Below, one piece after another: positions 30,781-43,767 of a stretch of DNA of 64,000 nt. Made by a program: the position numbers and the translations under genes. Source of the DNA: Rhizophagus clarus (taxonomy: Eukaryota; Glomeromycota; Glomeromycetes; Glomerales; Glomeraceae); contig BLAL01000086.1 of the NCBI GenBank assembly GCA_015698045.1, forward strand, positions 434,001 to 498,000. The letters run 5' to 3'. Each line of letters begins with the position of its first letter. Position 1 is the first letter of the stretch. The notes beneath the pieces were generated by a model. The model searched no databases and was not told where the DNA came from. It worked only from the letters and a program-made list of their open reading frames with translations.

Positions 30781-33158
30781 ATGACCAATAAAAGAAGTGC
30801 TCATCTTGCTAATAAGTCTACTACAAACCAACCCAAGGTGGTTGTACCTGTTGAGAAACCCATCGTTGTTATTCCAGCTCCAAGTATTGCTTCCAATACT
30901 TCGTCTCAGCAAACTGACCAAGGCGCCTCTGCTAAAGGTCCCTCTATAACTGTTAAGAAAGAAATCATGGTCTCGAAAGCTAAACCTACTCTGGCAGAAG
31001 AGCAAGCTATTGCTAAAGAAAAAGCTCTTGCTTCCAACTTAGAAACTGAACGTTCTCTCGTTAGCGACCTCTTTGCTGAAAAAAAGGACGATCCACTCGA
31101 GGATGGCACAGATCATCCAGTTTTCAAACTGCGCCTAGATCGTATTACTTCAAACAAGTCAATAATTCTGTTAAGAAACAAACCACGTTCACCTGTTATG
31201 CCTCTGACTCAAACGAAGAAGCCATGGTGACTGATCCATCAAATCAGGAGGATCAACAAACTCGTTCAAACGGATTATTTAAAAAAAGACAAATCCAGAT
31301 CATTGATCAACAACCATCTGATCTGAAAATGGATGTAGATCAAAAATCAGCCTCCCAACAGGTTAACGAACAACCTGTTGATCAACCCAAAATAATTACC
31401 ATATCTGATGATAAAGACAGTTTTGTTCTCGTCCCAAAGTTGTTCACTGTATATACTGAAAGCAACAACCTCCCACATATAAGGAAGACGGATAAAGCAC
31501 ACGAAGTGCTGAAATTATTACAACACTACCCAGGTTTCGAATACGCCAAACCTGCCCACCAACCCATACGTCAAGAAAATGGTAAAAACAAGCTTGTTAA
31601 CATTGTTAAAGCTATTTTTAGTAACGAAGATAGCTATAATAAAGTCTTGCAAGGAAGATTCCATATTAAAATTAACGAAGAAGACCAAGATGGTAATATT
31701 GTTGAAAAAAATATTACCTTCCAATTTAAATCCGCGATGAAAGAAAAACTGCAGAAAAATAAGGAAGAAATCGACAATGAAAAAGAACGTACAATCCAAG
31801 TATTTGACATCCCGTTGTATACTGAAAAGAAAACAATTCAAAACTCATTCAGTCTCCTTGGAGAGATTGAGAAAATCAATACAAAAGCTCAAGGGCAATA
31901 CCAACAAGCTTATATCACCTATAAAGATGCAAACTCAGTTCAACGCTTTTATCACAAATGGTCGCACTTCATCGGCAAAGAATATGTCAGAGTGATGCCC
32001 ATCCTTTTATCAGAAGAACAAAGAGACCAACGAAAACAATATAATCTCCGCTTATCTGGCCTACCTATAGGCACTACAGCCATTAATTTAAGACCAATCT
32101 TAGATGAGATAAATGCAATGACTTGCTTCATTCCAAGAAACCCGTTCCATTATAAACCCTTCACCTACGCTTATGTCAACTTCAAGAATGAAGAAGACAA
32201 AGAAATTGCGATGAAGAAAAAGTTCAGTATTAAACAGGGCAAAATAGATAAACCCTTGTTTATATCAGACCTCACTATCAAACGTAATATTTGCAACAAT
32301 TGTGGCAATCCAGACCATTTATACGCTGGATGTAACATCAAAAAACGTACAAATAAACGCAATAATACGGTTAAGGCTGCATGGAAAGAAAGGACTAAAT
32401 TAACTGCACAAAACAAAAACAGATCATATGCTCAAGTAGTTAAATCCAATACAATCCCAACCAACTCTCCTAACAGAAACAACGCTCAAAATCAGAACAA
32501 GCACCACCCCAAAGGAAAAAATCCTGTGCATAACAACAACATAAACGCTACAACTCACTCCCCAAATAATAAGTCTCAACATCAAGGCACCAATCAAGAG
32601 GGATCAAATAACCAAACCAAGAATCTCTCTGACAAACAACAACAATACTTACATTCACTCGTAGACAATCTTGTGAAAACATTAGAAGTTCAAATCACCC
32701 AGCAGTTCTCTGAACTCAGAACTCACATTGACCAATTTGGCTCAACGATTAATCAATTCAGGAGAGAACGAGATGAACGCCTTAAAAATATTACAGCATC
32801 TGGTATTTTACACTCACCTGTAGCCAGATCTCCAACCCCCTCAACTTCGTCTCCAAAAAATGATAAAAATGAACAAAACAAAAGAGTCAGAAAAGATCCA
32901 GCCTATGATGACTCATCTTCATCAGAAGAGGAACAAATTGAAAATATGCTTCATACCCAACGTACGCTAGTACAAAAAGTAGATCAAGCTACTAGTGGAC
33001 TTCAAGGAATGATCGAAGGTGCCTTACAAAACTTTTTAGGTTTTACCACTTCATCCACAACAGAACAACAATTTATACTGTTAGAAGATAACGAGAAGTA
33101 TCTTCCAACGGACAATGAAGAAGAAAAAGCTGATGTCGAAAGTAACATCGACGCGTAA
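30781..33158 (+). pseudogene. LINE ORF1: RRM-like domains plus CCHC zinc knuckle, one frameshift
   Basis: The frame from 30781 (MTNKRSAHLANKSTTNQPK) runs to 31230. The coding sense passes to the +2 frame near 31125, where the alternate reading YYFKQVNNSVKKQTTFTCYA leads into the 644-codon frame. A one-base loss in an A run is the simplest cause. Downstream, ERTIQVFDIPL...GEIEKI...AYITYKD and RLSGLPIGTTAIN...YAYVNFK are two RRM-like folds. ICNNCGNPDHLYAGC is a CX2CX4HX4C knuckle near codon 357 of the long frame. A Gln/Asn-rich linker, a helical segment and an acidic tail (SSSSEEEQIENML) follow. The role is RNA binding and particle formation during retrotransposition. Confidence 0.88.
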
Positions 33159-33196
33159 ATCTTCTTCACTCTATCATCAACTATCAGTGTGCAATT

Positions 33197-36100
33197 ATGA
33201 TGGACACTCAATCAAAAAACAAAAAATCAAATTTAATTAAACCCCTCTTCTCAAAACAGAAACAAAAAAATTCACTAAAACATGTTCTTCAAACACAAAA
33301 AATTAATTTTAGAATTGCAACTCTCAATATTCAAACAATTAATCAAGGAAAAATTGTAGATGTAATGGAATATATGACAACCAATAATATCAACATTCTC
33401 GGTCTGGCTGAAACCAACGTTAATAAAAATATATTAAGAATTCTAGAACATACAGTTCAAGATAAATTTAAATTATACTTTACGACAGAAGAGAAGAAGG
33501 GGACAGGCATCGGATTCTTAGTTAAAAAAGAATTTGCTATTTATGTACAACAATTCCAACACTTCGAAGGACGTATAGGCTTCATTGACTTCTACACTAA
33601 AAAGAAGAAAATCTGTATCATCCAAGCATATATTAATGTACAAGACAAAGAAAAGCCGCAAGTTAAAAGGCTGTACAAACAAATTGAACATTGGACAAAC
33701 CAATGTCTGGACTCTTTCGTTAAAGACATTATTATAATGGGAGATTTTAACACCAAATGGAATGAATATGAACTCCTCAATGCACCACATTGGCAGCATG
33801 ACATATTCAATTATTTCAAAAAACACTTCATCAAAGAATCAACCTCAGTTTTCTGCGATGACATCTCAAATATGTATACATACATTCCAAACAACCCAAA
33901 TCACACGCACAATAAAATAGATTATATATGGTGTAATATAGACCTTATATTATCAACTATGGATAGTAAACCACAAGACGTTCAACTGGTCATTAAAACG
34001 GACCATCGAATGATCACTCTGGACCTTTTTATAGATGATATTATTATCAATAAGAATAATACACAGAAATGTCAAACTCCTCCAAAGACAATTTATTGTT
34101 ATGATGAAATGCAAAAAACAGATGGAGAATGGAATTGGGATAAATTCAATAAAGACATAAGTGAGTATTTGGATGATTCAAATATTAAACTCACAATCAA
34201 CAAAATAAGAGGTATTAACTTACAAAAACAATTAAATCAATTATGGAATTTATTTAGAAAAGCCATAATGCATAGCGCCAAATGCAACATCAAACAAAAA
34301 AAGAAAAAAATTAAACGGAATCGTCATCCACTATATGATTCTGACTTAAAAAAAGATTTGAACATGTTGAAAGGAATGCTCAACAAGATCCGTAGAGCAA
34401 AACTAGACTTTAATGATAGGTCAATAAAAAATAGGCAAAAAATAATAATTCATATTACCGCCTTGCATAGAAGAAGTAACGGTATTAGATCAAGTACCTT
34501 GGCAGACTTCATCTCAATTACGAAAAAATACAACATTACAATCTCTAATCGCTTTTTACGTGATAAAACTTTTCAGTATAAAGATATTCTATAAAACACT
34601 ATCATTATATTAGAATCTAAATATATTAATGCAACATATGAATACAAAAAGAACATGATGGACATGTTCATACAAGAAAGGAATCAAAATTACAAAACAG
34701 ATAAAAAAAAAATGATCAAATCTGTTTTGGAACGTTCCCATACTTCATTATCTATTGATAAAATTTATAAAAATGATAACAATGAAGATACTCTTTATAC
34801 TGAAGAAAATGAAGTTAAAGAACAAACCAACCTTCATTTCCAAACGATAGCTGGCACTATCAATTGTGAGAAAGATTTATCCCAACATCCTGAATGGCAA
34901 GAACAATATCAACCTAAACGTGATGTTCAATACACCATATATAGTGATTTAATGAAATATCTAACGCTAGACGAATGGATAGATAATGTTAAATCTCTTC
35001 CTAATAATAAAGCCTCTGGTCCTTCTGGTATATCTTACGAAATGCTAAAAAATCTGAATGATGATAATCAATCCTTTCTACACGCGTTTATATGTGTATG
35101 TATGGATTTAAATGATATACCAGACGAATGGAAAAAAGCTACAATTTACCCAATCCCTAAGCCAAAACCCTTTTTCGCTAATTTAACAAACACCAGACTG
35201 ATTACGCTTCTCGAAACTCCTCGAAAAGCTTTCATCAGTTTATTAAATAGACACCTTAGTCGAATATTGAAGAACAATAACGTGCTCAAAGGAAACCAAT
35301 TCGCTGCTTTACCAGGCAACTCCACCTTTGAGCCAATCCGCATGATTAATGAAATAATACAAGACGCGAAAGAAAATAATAAAGAACTTTGGCTTCTTTC
35401 CCAGGATTTAGGAAAAGCCTACGATCGTGTTAATATCTTCATGCTAGAAAAGGCGATAGAACATATTAAAATACCACCCAATTTTATAAAAATAATATCT
35501 AGCCTCTTTAAAAATTGACAAAATCAAGTAATTACCACTTATGGATTGACCGATCCATATGACGTGTTAATTGGAATTGATCAAGGGGAAGTCATATCAC
35601 CGTTGTTATGGTGTATATACTATGATCCCTTACTATGCGAGATAGAACAAAGAAAACTTGGCTATACTTTAGAAGCACCAAAGATAGCCTTAAACAAATT
35701 TTACGGTGAAGATACATCTGAGAAAACAGAGAAACTTACGATATCTTCCAGCGCATACATGGACGACACTCAGTGGCTAGCTTCTAGCCAAAATAACTTA
35801 GAAAAAATACTCGAGATAGCAGACTCCTTCTACAAACTTAACGATATTCAAGTTAATAAAGAGAAGTCTGAACTTTTAGTCAGATATAAACAAGGAAAAT
35901 ACAGACCAAAACTAAAACCACATGAACCTGTCACTCTAAGGTTTGGTTCTGATTCAATATTTATAATCCCTGTTTCACCTTGAAGTTCTATTCGCATATT
36001 AGGCGTCTATTTTGATGAAAGAAATACCTTTCAATCAACAATCAAAAGAATTAATAATGAAATCAATGAATTACGATATAAATACGCTAGGAAAAGGATT

Positions 36101-38749
36101 ACTGACAAACACATGATTTACATTTTCAACAGTGTTATTATCCCTAGAATTGAATATTGGTCGCAAGTTAAAGTACTTACCAAAAAATTCATGGATAAGA
36201 TAATGAATTGATTCCTGTCAACATTCAAGAAAAAGTTACGACTTTCGACAACTACACCTAATGAAATCTTCTTTAATAAGATTTATAATACTAAAAACAT
36301 TGGTGATAATCAAGACCAAGCCAAAATTACTAACATCTTGATACAAATTAACGATGTTTCAGTTTTAGGTAAAATTACACATTTAAGGCTTAAGAACATT
36401 CAACATAAAGAATGGCTCCTCTCATCTTTATTAGCTATATTCCCAGAAAAGATTGTCAAAAAGTACAGGAACAACTTCTTGATTGCTTCGCTCAACCTAT
36501 TGAAGAATCACAACATTTCATTAATTAATAATTCGTCACATGATTGGCTAATCCCTGGAGGACAAATATCGTTACTCCAAGTATTAGAAGATGCATATTT
36601 CCACCATCTATTTTTTTTTAAGAAATACAGAATCTTATTTTTAGAACAAATCCTTTCTGATGATAGTCTCCTGTTGAGTACTAACGAGATCAGAGACAAA
36701 TTTAACATACCAACCATTTTAGCGCTCAAGTGGTATCGTAAAATAATTATAGCGTTGAATACAAACAAAGAAATAATATCGTCTATTAATCAAATTTATA
36801 ATACTAACTACATCAAATGTCCGATCACAACTCAACAATTCTTCAGAGAATCTGAGGCAGACAGAATACGGAAAAATTACACTTCAAAACCAATCCTACT
36901 TAATACTGATAATTATCCTAACTATTATATAGGCACCCTGAAGAAGAATGTAGACTTCGATACAAACTCCTTCACGTTAGAACATTATAATATTGATTCA
37001 ATAAGCAACAATAATAAATTAGAAATAAGTTGTTGTCAAGGATGCAATAATACAACTTCAACATACACACCTTTGCGTCCACGAAGGAACCAAGTACAAG
37101 AATCATTCTGCAATATCGAATGTAATATTTCCAATACATCTATTTTATACATGGGTCAGTGCACGACTGCAACAAGAGACAAACATCGCCTTATTCCGGT
37201 CGATCTCAACTCGCACTTACACCAAGTAATTAATTCAACATCATCCATAATTAATATACCGACAATCAAAAATACTAGCACCAGCATTATTAATCAATCA
37301 CATAATATAGATAAACAACTACTCCAACATTTCAAGGTTAATTCTAAATTGGAAGCGTTATACATTATTCAACAACATCTTAAAGACGAAGACACTTTAT
37401 CCTTTTATACCGATGGCTCATTGATTAATGCTAATACACAAGCTGCTTCAATGACTGCTAGTTTCATACACGTCTCTGATACAAACCTCATCACTCATTC
37501 GTTTACAACTACAATAGAAAATTGGCCTTCATCTCTTAGAGCTGAACTTTTCGCCATCTTATTATCACTTATCGTATCACTATATGGATGTCGAGTAGAC
37601 ATTAATACTGACAGCCAAAATTTGATCAACATTATTCAACGCATTTATAACAATCCTACCTTCTCAATTAAAGATTATTTTCGCCTTCCTAATAATAATA
37701 TAGTTATTAACAATATTGTCTCAATTATTAAAACCAAAAATTTAACACTTCGATTTAACAAAGTTAAAGCACATAACAACAATTATTTTAATGAGAGGAT
37801 TGATCAAGAATGCAATATTGTGCACTATGACTCAACTCCCGCCCTCATTATTAAACAACAATATTTCGATAACATTCAGTTCATACCACAATAGGGTTCT
37901 ATACCCATTGAACGAAAATTAAGGAAATTTATTACAGATAGTTCTAATATTAAAAACTATTTGTCATTTTTACACCTACCACAGAATTACAAATACAAAG
38001 ACATTGTCGATTGGGATATCACATTGTGGATATTATGCAACAATGGCGAAAAAGCAGAGACCAATTTTGCACAACACCGTAAAATGATCTTTAAATACAA
38101 ACTATTATTAGAACAATTAGCTGTTCTAGAAAAAACTAAGCGACAATACTATGATATATATCAAGACTCCGATTGTCCTTTATGTGCTGAAGAAAAAGAA
38201 ACTTTTACTCATATTTGGCTATGTCCGTACCAAATAGAAGCCTTTAGTCAATTATATAACAATTTCAAAAATGCGTTAATTTTTGGAATTCTAAATCTAA
38301 CAACTGACATCTCTGTTCAATAATTAAGTGATCGATTTGATCTCTTACTATATACAAAAAGTTTTCACGCTAGCAATATCACATTTATAGATATTATTAA
38401 AGGTTTTGTCCCCATAACATTAGTAGAATGGCTGCAGAAGTATACTACCGCAACCCAACGTCGCAATCTCTTAATCAAAGCTTTTGATAAATTATACGAA
38501 GATTCACTAGAACTTTGGAAATCATGATGTGAAGCATTTGCTTCAATCGAACACATGTGTAGTATTACACAATATATGAAATGTCTTATTTCATATAATA
38601 CGAAATATAAAGAACCTTTTACTTCTTATCATAATATTAATTTTCTTTTTGATTTTTCTTCCTTTAATATAGAATACATAGAATATATAAATTTATTGAT
38701 TAGATTTAACGTAGCATATATAGATCTATTTGCATTTGATACTCCATAA
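33197..38749 (+). pseudogene. LINE ORF2: APE endonuclease, reverse transcriptase, RNase H, CCHC; one frame with seven in-frame stops
   Basis: A single reading frame spans 1,850 codons without a frameshift. Endonuclease: IATLNIQTINQ, LAETN, IMGDFN (~codon 182), IDYIW, KTDHR (~269). Reverse transcriptase: NNKASGPSGISYEML, SQDLGKAYDRV (~735), GIDQGEVISPLLW, AYMDDTQW (~853). RNase H: FYTDGS (~1402), RAELFA, NTDSQN. A terminal CX2C...HX4C finger (CPLCAEEKETFTHIWLC) sits near codon 1658. In-frame stops are at 34592 (TAA), 35516, 35981 and 36209 (TGA), 37892 (TAG), 38321 (TAA) and 38525 (TGA). At least two sit at apparent W or Q positions. All can arise by one C-to-T or G-to-A change. Confidence 0.92.
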
Positions 38750-39078
38750 TGCTTGGTATTATTTTTCCCTAACGTTTATTACACTGTAGTTTATTTACTA
38801 GATATTTAACTAAACATTCTTAATATTCTTGGGGGTTGAGGGATAGGTTGTTACAATTTTTTCCCTTAATAGAAAATTGGGATTAATAATCCAGCAGGGT
38901 CTACTGATTCGTCAAGTGCTGGTATCATAGTTTAGCTAGTTCGGTTCTGTAGTGGGTTATAGTTCCATAGTAAAAACTTTACCACTGACTCACTCCATTT
39001 GGAGTATTTAATGTAATCTCTTCGTATTTTATGTTAACTTGTCAATAAAAATAAAAATAAAAATAAAAATAAAAATAA
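38750..39078 (+). other. LINE 3' UTR and (AAAAAT)n tail
   Basis: Non-coding tail with GGGGGTTGAGGGATAGG and CAGCAGGGTCTACTG segments, ending in six AAAAAT-type units at 39044-39078. Confidence 0.8.
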
Positions 39079-39099
39079 AAAGAATAAATTTATATTAAA

Positions 39100-40045
39100 T
39101 TTTATAATATATAATTAAAGAAAAATTATTTTATATAAAAAATTAAAAACCATAATTTATTAATAATTATAGTAGATGTGATATTTTTACTAACTGTAAT
39201 TTTAAGAAAATTGAGATGCAAATACTTTTAATACTGCTAAATTACTTTATTTAAATATAAAAAGATAATTTCATTTATTCAAAATTCATTTTATATATAA
39301 ATAAAATTAGCAAATAAAAAAATAAGAATATGAGAATATTATTATAAAAACATAATTTTTTTCTATAAATATTAAATATAATATTGTATTTATAAAAAAA
39401 ATTTTTTTAATATACATATAAAATTTTTTTTCTTTATATATATAAAAATCATTCCTTATTATTATATATAATTAAATCCATTATAAATCTTTACTACATA
39501 TATATAATTGTAATATTTTTTTTTTATTTTATGCAAAATTTTATAATTTAAAAAAAATTTCATATAATAAATAAACTTTAATGAATATAAATAATTATCA
39601 GTTAATAATAAAAATTATAAATTGAATTTTAGTAAATTAATATATAATTTGTATGTAACATTTAATTTTTGACAAATTTAATCAATTTTAAGAATTAGTA
39701 AAATTCATAATTTTGTACAAATATTCAGAATCCTTTTCTAATATATACCAATACAATATATAGATGTTTAATAAAATCATATGAAATAAATTTAATAAAT
39801 TTAATATTGCATTATTTTTCAATAATATTTTTTTATGATTTTACTATTATAGATATAAGAAAAATTTTTAAAATAATGTTTATTATATAGTATATAATAA
39901 ATTTCAAATAATATAATTAAAATAAAAAATATTACTATATATTTTTCTTTTTGAATTTAAAGAAAAAATTATATATATTTATTTTTTTTAATTTTAGATT
40001 ATTAAAATTAATATATTAATAATAATATTAAATAACAATTGTATT
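39100..40045. other. AT-rich stretch with one dispersed repeat copy
   Basis: 39180-39400 repeats the unit at 14930-15140 (shared AAATACTTTTAATACTGCT, AAAAGATAATTTCATTTATT, AAGAATATGAGAATATTATT). The rest is nearly pure A/T with no gene. Confidence 0.6.
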
Positions 40046-40455
40046 AAAACTCTGAATTGCAGTTTTCAGTTCTGTTTTTAGTTCTGGCCTATAAAATTTT
40101 ACTAAAAACATTTTTTGGTTTAAAATTTTTACTGAAAACTGTTTCTGGATAAAACTTTTACTGAAAAAGTTTTCAGTTAAAAAATATTTACTGAAAACAG
40201 TTACAGTTTAAAAAAACTGGTTCAGTTCTAAGTTTTGGTTCCAAAAAACTGAACTGAATTGGACTGAATAAAACACTTCAAAATAAAGTGTTTTTGATAA
40301 GTGGTTTTAATTGAAAATATTTTCGGTTAAAGTTCTATTTGAAAACATGTTTTAGTAAAGATTTTAAACCAAAAAATATTTTTGGTAAAATCTTATGATC
40401 AGATTCAACTAGAACTGAAATAGAATTGAACTGAACTGTTCAGAGCTCTAAATTG
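40046..40455. mobile_element. MITE-like element built of TTTTACTGAAAAC repeats
   Basis: CTCTGAATTGCAGTTTTCAGTT at the left is approximately inverted at the right (CTCTGAACAGTTCAGTTC). In between, ACTGAAAAC and its inverse recur many times. No target duplication was resolved. Confidence 0.5.
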
Positions 40456-40494
40456 TATACATAATTATTTATGAATCTTGCTAATTTGCTCTGC

Positions 40495-40522
40495 AGGTGA
40501 AATCACCTAGGTGATTTCACCT
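40495..40522. repeat. Perfect 28-bp palindrome (AGGTGAAATCACCT and its inverse)
   Basis: Two 14-bp halves, each itself nearly palindromic (AGGTGA...TCACCT), in an otherwise A/T stretch. Part of the terminal repeat of the 40493-42345 element. Confidence 0.9.
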
Positions 40523-40839
40523 ATAAATAATTTATCAAAATCAGGTGATTTCACATGTATAAAAAATTTTTAATAAATTTAATAGTATGCAAATTTTTAT
40601 TAATTAATTTTAAAATTTAATTGGCTAAAATTTATTGTAAATTTCAATATTGTGTACGTAAAAATTATAACAAAATTTATTATATTAAACTATGACTTTA
40701 TTTCTTTAAATCCTGTTTATCAAAGTTAATATTTTTTACAATTATTTATCTTTAACATAACTAGTAATGATAATAATAATACAAAAAAGAGAAGCCTAAC
40801 AATTATGATAATAAGAGAGAGAAATAATGAAAATAATAT

Positions 40840-41520
40840 TAGAAACAAATAATTGGAGATAACAAAAATGATAGGAGACAAAAGATATAGTAAAAAAAAG
40901 AAAGATAATGAAGAAAAGAGGGAAAGAATGCGAAATAAAAGAAACAGGATCGAAAACAAAAGGAATAGGGACAAAATGAAAGGTGATAGAAATAAAAATA
41001 AAAATAAAAAGATAATAGGAAGAGCAAAAAAAAGAAAAGATAACAAGAAGAGGACAAAAAAATGAAAGGATAACAAAATGAAGATGAACAAATTAAAAAT
41101 GAAAGGATGATGATAAATGAAGAGATGATAAGAAAGGAATAAAAAGATGAAAAGATGATGAGAAGGAAAAATGAAAAGATGACAAAAATAAACGATGATA
41201 AAAACAAAATAATGATAAGAACGAAATGATGAGGATGAAATGATAATTGATGATGAGGACGAAATGATGAGGATGAAATGATAATTGATGATGAGGACGA
41301 AATGATAATTGATGATAAAAACGAAACGATAATTGGTGATAAAGATGAAATAATAATTGATGATAAAAACAAAATGATGATTGATAAGGATAAAATAATA
41401 ATGAGGACAAAATGGTAATAAGGATAAAACGATCATGAGAATGAAAAAAAAGGAGCAATAATGAAAAAGAAGAAAGTGAATAAAAACAAAAAAAAATAGT
41501 TAGTAAAAATGAAATATGAA
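40840..41520. repeat. Purine-rich tract with GATGATGAGGACGAAAT repeats
   Basis: Pyrimidine-rich on the minus strand, with ATGATAATTGATGATGA words repeated at 41220-41380 and again at 41600-41720. Long frames on both strands are low complexity and not genes. Confidence 0.85.
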
Positions 41521-41549
41521 AACAAAATTAAAAAAAAGATAAGAAAAAA

Positions 41550-42225
41550 CGCCATACCTTGTTCGCAAAATTAAGACCTAAAAAAAACAAAAGGAGGTGA
41601 AATGATAAGGATGAAATGAAATTGATGATGAAGATGAAATGATAATTAATGATGAAGATGAAATGATAATTAGTGATGAGAATAAATGAAACAATAATCA
41701 ATGATAAGGATAGACAAAATGGACAAAATGGTGATGAGGATGAAACGATTATAAGAATGAAAGGAAAAAGGAGCAATAATGAAAAAGAAGAAAGTGAATG
41801 AAAACAAAAAGAAAAGGGAAATAATTTAATGAAAGATAACCATAAAAAGAAGAAAAAATAGTTAGTAAAAATAAAATATGAAAATGAAATTAATTAAAAA
41901 AAAAGATAAGAAAAAAATGGCATACCTTGTTCGAAAAACTAAGACCCTAAAAAAAAACAAAAGGAGGAAAAAAAAAGAAATAATATACCATCATTTAATG
42001 TAAACCTGAAAGAGATTAAGGACCTAAAAAGAAGAAAAAATAATAAATGGAAAGGAAAATGAAAACAAAAAGAACAATAAAAAACAACATATCTTTGACA
42101 CAAAATTAAAAGAGCTTAAAAGGCCTAAAAAGAAAAGAAAAAGAAATTAGAAATAACTAGAAAGAAAAGTGAAACAAAAGAAGGAAAAAAAACATATCTT
42201 GAAACTGGAAAACCTAGAAAAAAAA
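41550..42225 (-). repeat. Mini-exon array J (minus strand)
   Basis: Minus-strand blocks: GTCTTAATTTTGCGAACAAG before GTATGG (near 41568), the near-identical GGTCTTAGTTTTTCGAACAAG before GTATGCC (near 41935), GTCCTTAATCTCTTTCAGG (near 42010), and two more near 42100 and 42200. All follow T(n)AG acceptors. Confidence 0.6.
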
Positions 42226-42349
42226 ATAAATAATTTAAAAATTAAAAATTAATCAGATGATATCACTTGCCAGATTAAATCACCTATATCAAAATAAATA
42301 AATTATAAAAATCAATCAAGTGATATCATCCAAGTTATATCACCTCCAG

Positions 42350-43765
42350 TTAAAACTAGTTATAATTATTATTTATATATTTTTTATAATCTAAAATCAT
42401 AAATTTTATTATTCAAATTAACTCAAAAAATCTTTTAAGATTTATTACTTTACTTTAATTTTGTTAATTATAATATTTTAATTAGTTATCATACTTTTCT
42501 TTATATTACTTACTTGATTATATTTTTAAAATTTATGAATCAAATTTTCTTGTTCAATTTTATTATTTATGTGTTATCAATTAAATAACATTTAATTTTA
42601 ATTCCAATATTCCTATAAACATATTAAAAGGCAATATTCCTTTATTAGATATTCTTTAAATCAAATATAACAAATATGCTTTTAATCTAAAATAATTAAG
42701 TATATTATTTTTAAATTAGATTTTAAATGGTTATATCCAAATTTTTGATTGATTGACTATTAATAATTAATTTTCTCTTTACCAATATTACTGACAACAA
42801 TTATAGTTTACAGTGATATTAGATAAAATTTATTATAACAATAACCTTCTTGGTTTAATCAAAACTCTTTATAAGATCAATGTTCTTTCAATTAAAATAA
42901 ATTTATATTGTATTATTTAAGATTCTGAAAATAATTAAATCAATAATATATATATACTATTAAAATTTCATTTTGACAATGGATTAATTTTCCAATAAAA
43001 TATTTATTAGTATCCCTCAATCTTTTAATTTTTTTTACAAACTACTTCAATTTAAATATTATTCTATTATATAAAACTTATCTTCTTGTAATAAAGTCAT
43101 AATCCGCCTATGTCAAGAATGTCATTATAATAATTTTTTAAGAAATAATAATTGTTTAGTTGTTTCTTTTATATCCTATTCAATTTATTTACAAAAGACT
43201 CAAAACATTAAATATACTAATAAAACGCATTATTTTTTAAATATTAATTTAGATGATAAAATTTTTATTCTTTGTTCTCTTATTAGTTTTCCTATAATTT
43301 CAACCCCTTATAATAATACTTCACAACATATTATTAAATTCTGACAAACAAAAATTAATATCAGTTAGTATACCTTATACACCTGACTTTTTCTTAAACT
43401 TTTATTTATAGGATTCTATTTTTTTTACAAAAAATCTTAAATCAAAAAAATTATTTATTTATTTAACAAAAACTTTCTTTTTATTTAATATTAGAATTTT
43501 ATATGGATGGATCGATTAATTGACTACGATCGCAACCTTCCTAAAATATATACTATCCTAATTTATAGCACAATCAATTACTACTAATTACACTTCCATC
43601 ACAAGAAGAAGCCTTTAACTTTTTAAATAAAGATCAAACTAAAGAATTATTATTGTATAAAAGATTTTCTTGGCAAAAAATGATCATCAGCCAGCATAAC
43701 CCAATTTTTAGTTGATTGTTTTAACAAATTTTTGAATATTTCTATTCTTGTATAAAATTTATCGA
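42350..43765. other. AT-rich stretch, no gene recognised
   Basis: No frame with recognisable content. A small cluster of higher-complexity sequence begins near 43500 (ATGGATGGATCGATTAATTG) and leads into the nuclease relic. Confidence 0.5.
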
Positions 43766-43767
43766 AC

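Larger units (their letters stand above)
30691..39078 (+). mobile_element. Full-length Tad/I-like LINE (8.4 kb) with 17-bp target duplication
   Basis: A perfect 17-bp direct repeat AAAGAATAAATTTATAT flanks it (30674-30690 and 39079-39095). The 5' leader starts AACAAACTCTTTCTCG and has TATATAAAAG at 30756. ORF1 (RRM and zinc knuckle) and ORF2 (AP endonuclease, reverse transcriptase, RNase H, CCHC) follow, then a ~300-nt 3' UTR and an (AAAAAT)n tail. Structure matches APE-type LINEs with RNase H, as in fungal Tad or I groups. It is dead as it stands because both reading frames are broken, although the intact duplication says insertion was fairly recent. Confidence 0.93.
40493..42345 (-). mobile_element. 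TIR element with AGGTGATTTCACC ends, purine tract and minus-strand array
   Basis: The left end holds the palindrome at 40495-40522 plus another AGGTGATTTCAC. The right end, inverted, reads GGAGGTGATATAACTTGG...GATGATATCACTTGATTG...TAGGTGATTT. Inside, a purine tract (40840-41520) and about five minus-strand exon-like blocks (41550-42225). No transposase. Confidence 0.55.

Noticed and set aside
33197-38749. In-frame TGA codons as a sign of TGA=Trp decoding (mitochondrial-type code)
   Set aside because: The same frame also holds TAA and TAG, and neighbouring genes end normally. Transition-type mutation explains all seven.
40726-41776. Minus-strand frames of 236 and 177 codons and a lysine-rich plus-strand frame
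   Set aside because: Low-complexity purine/pyrimidine tract; composition alone keeps the frames open.
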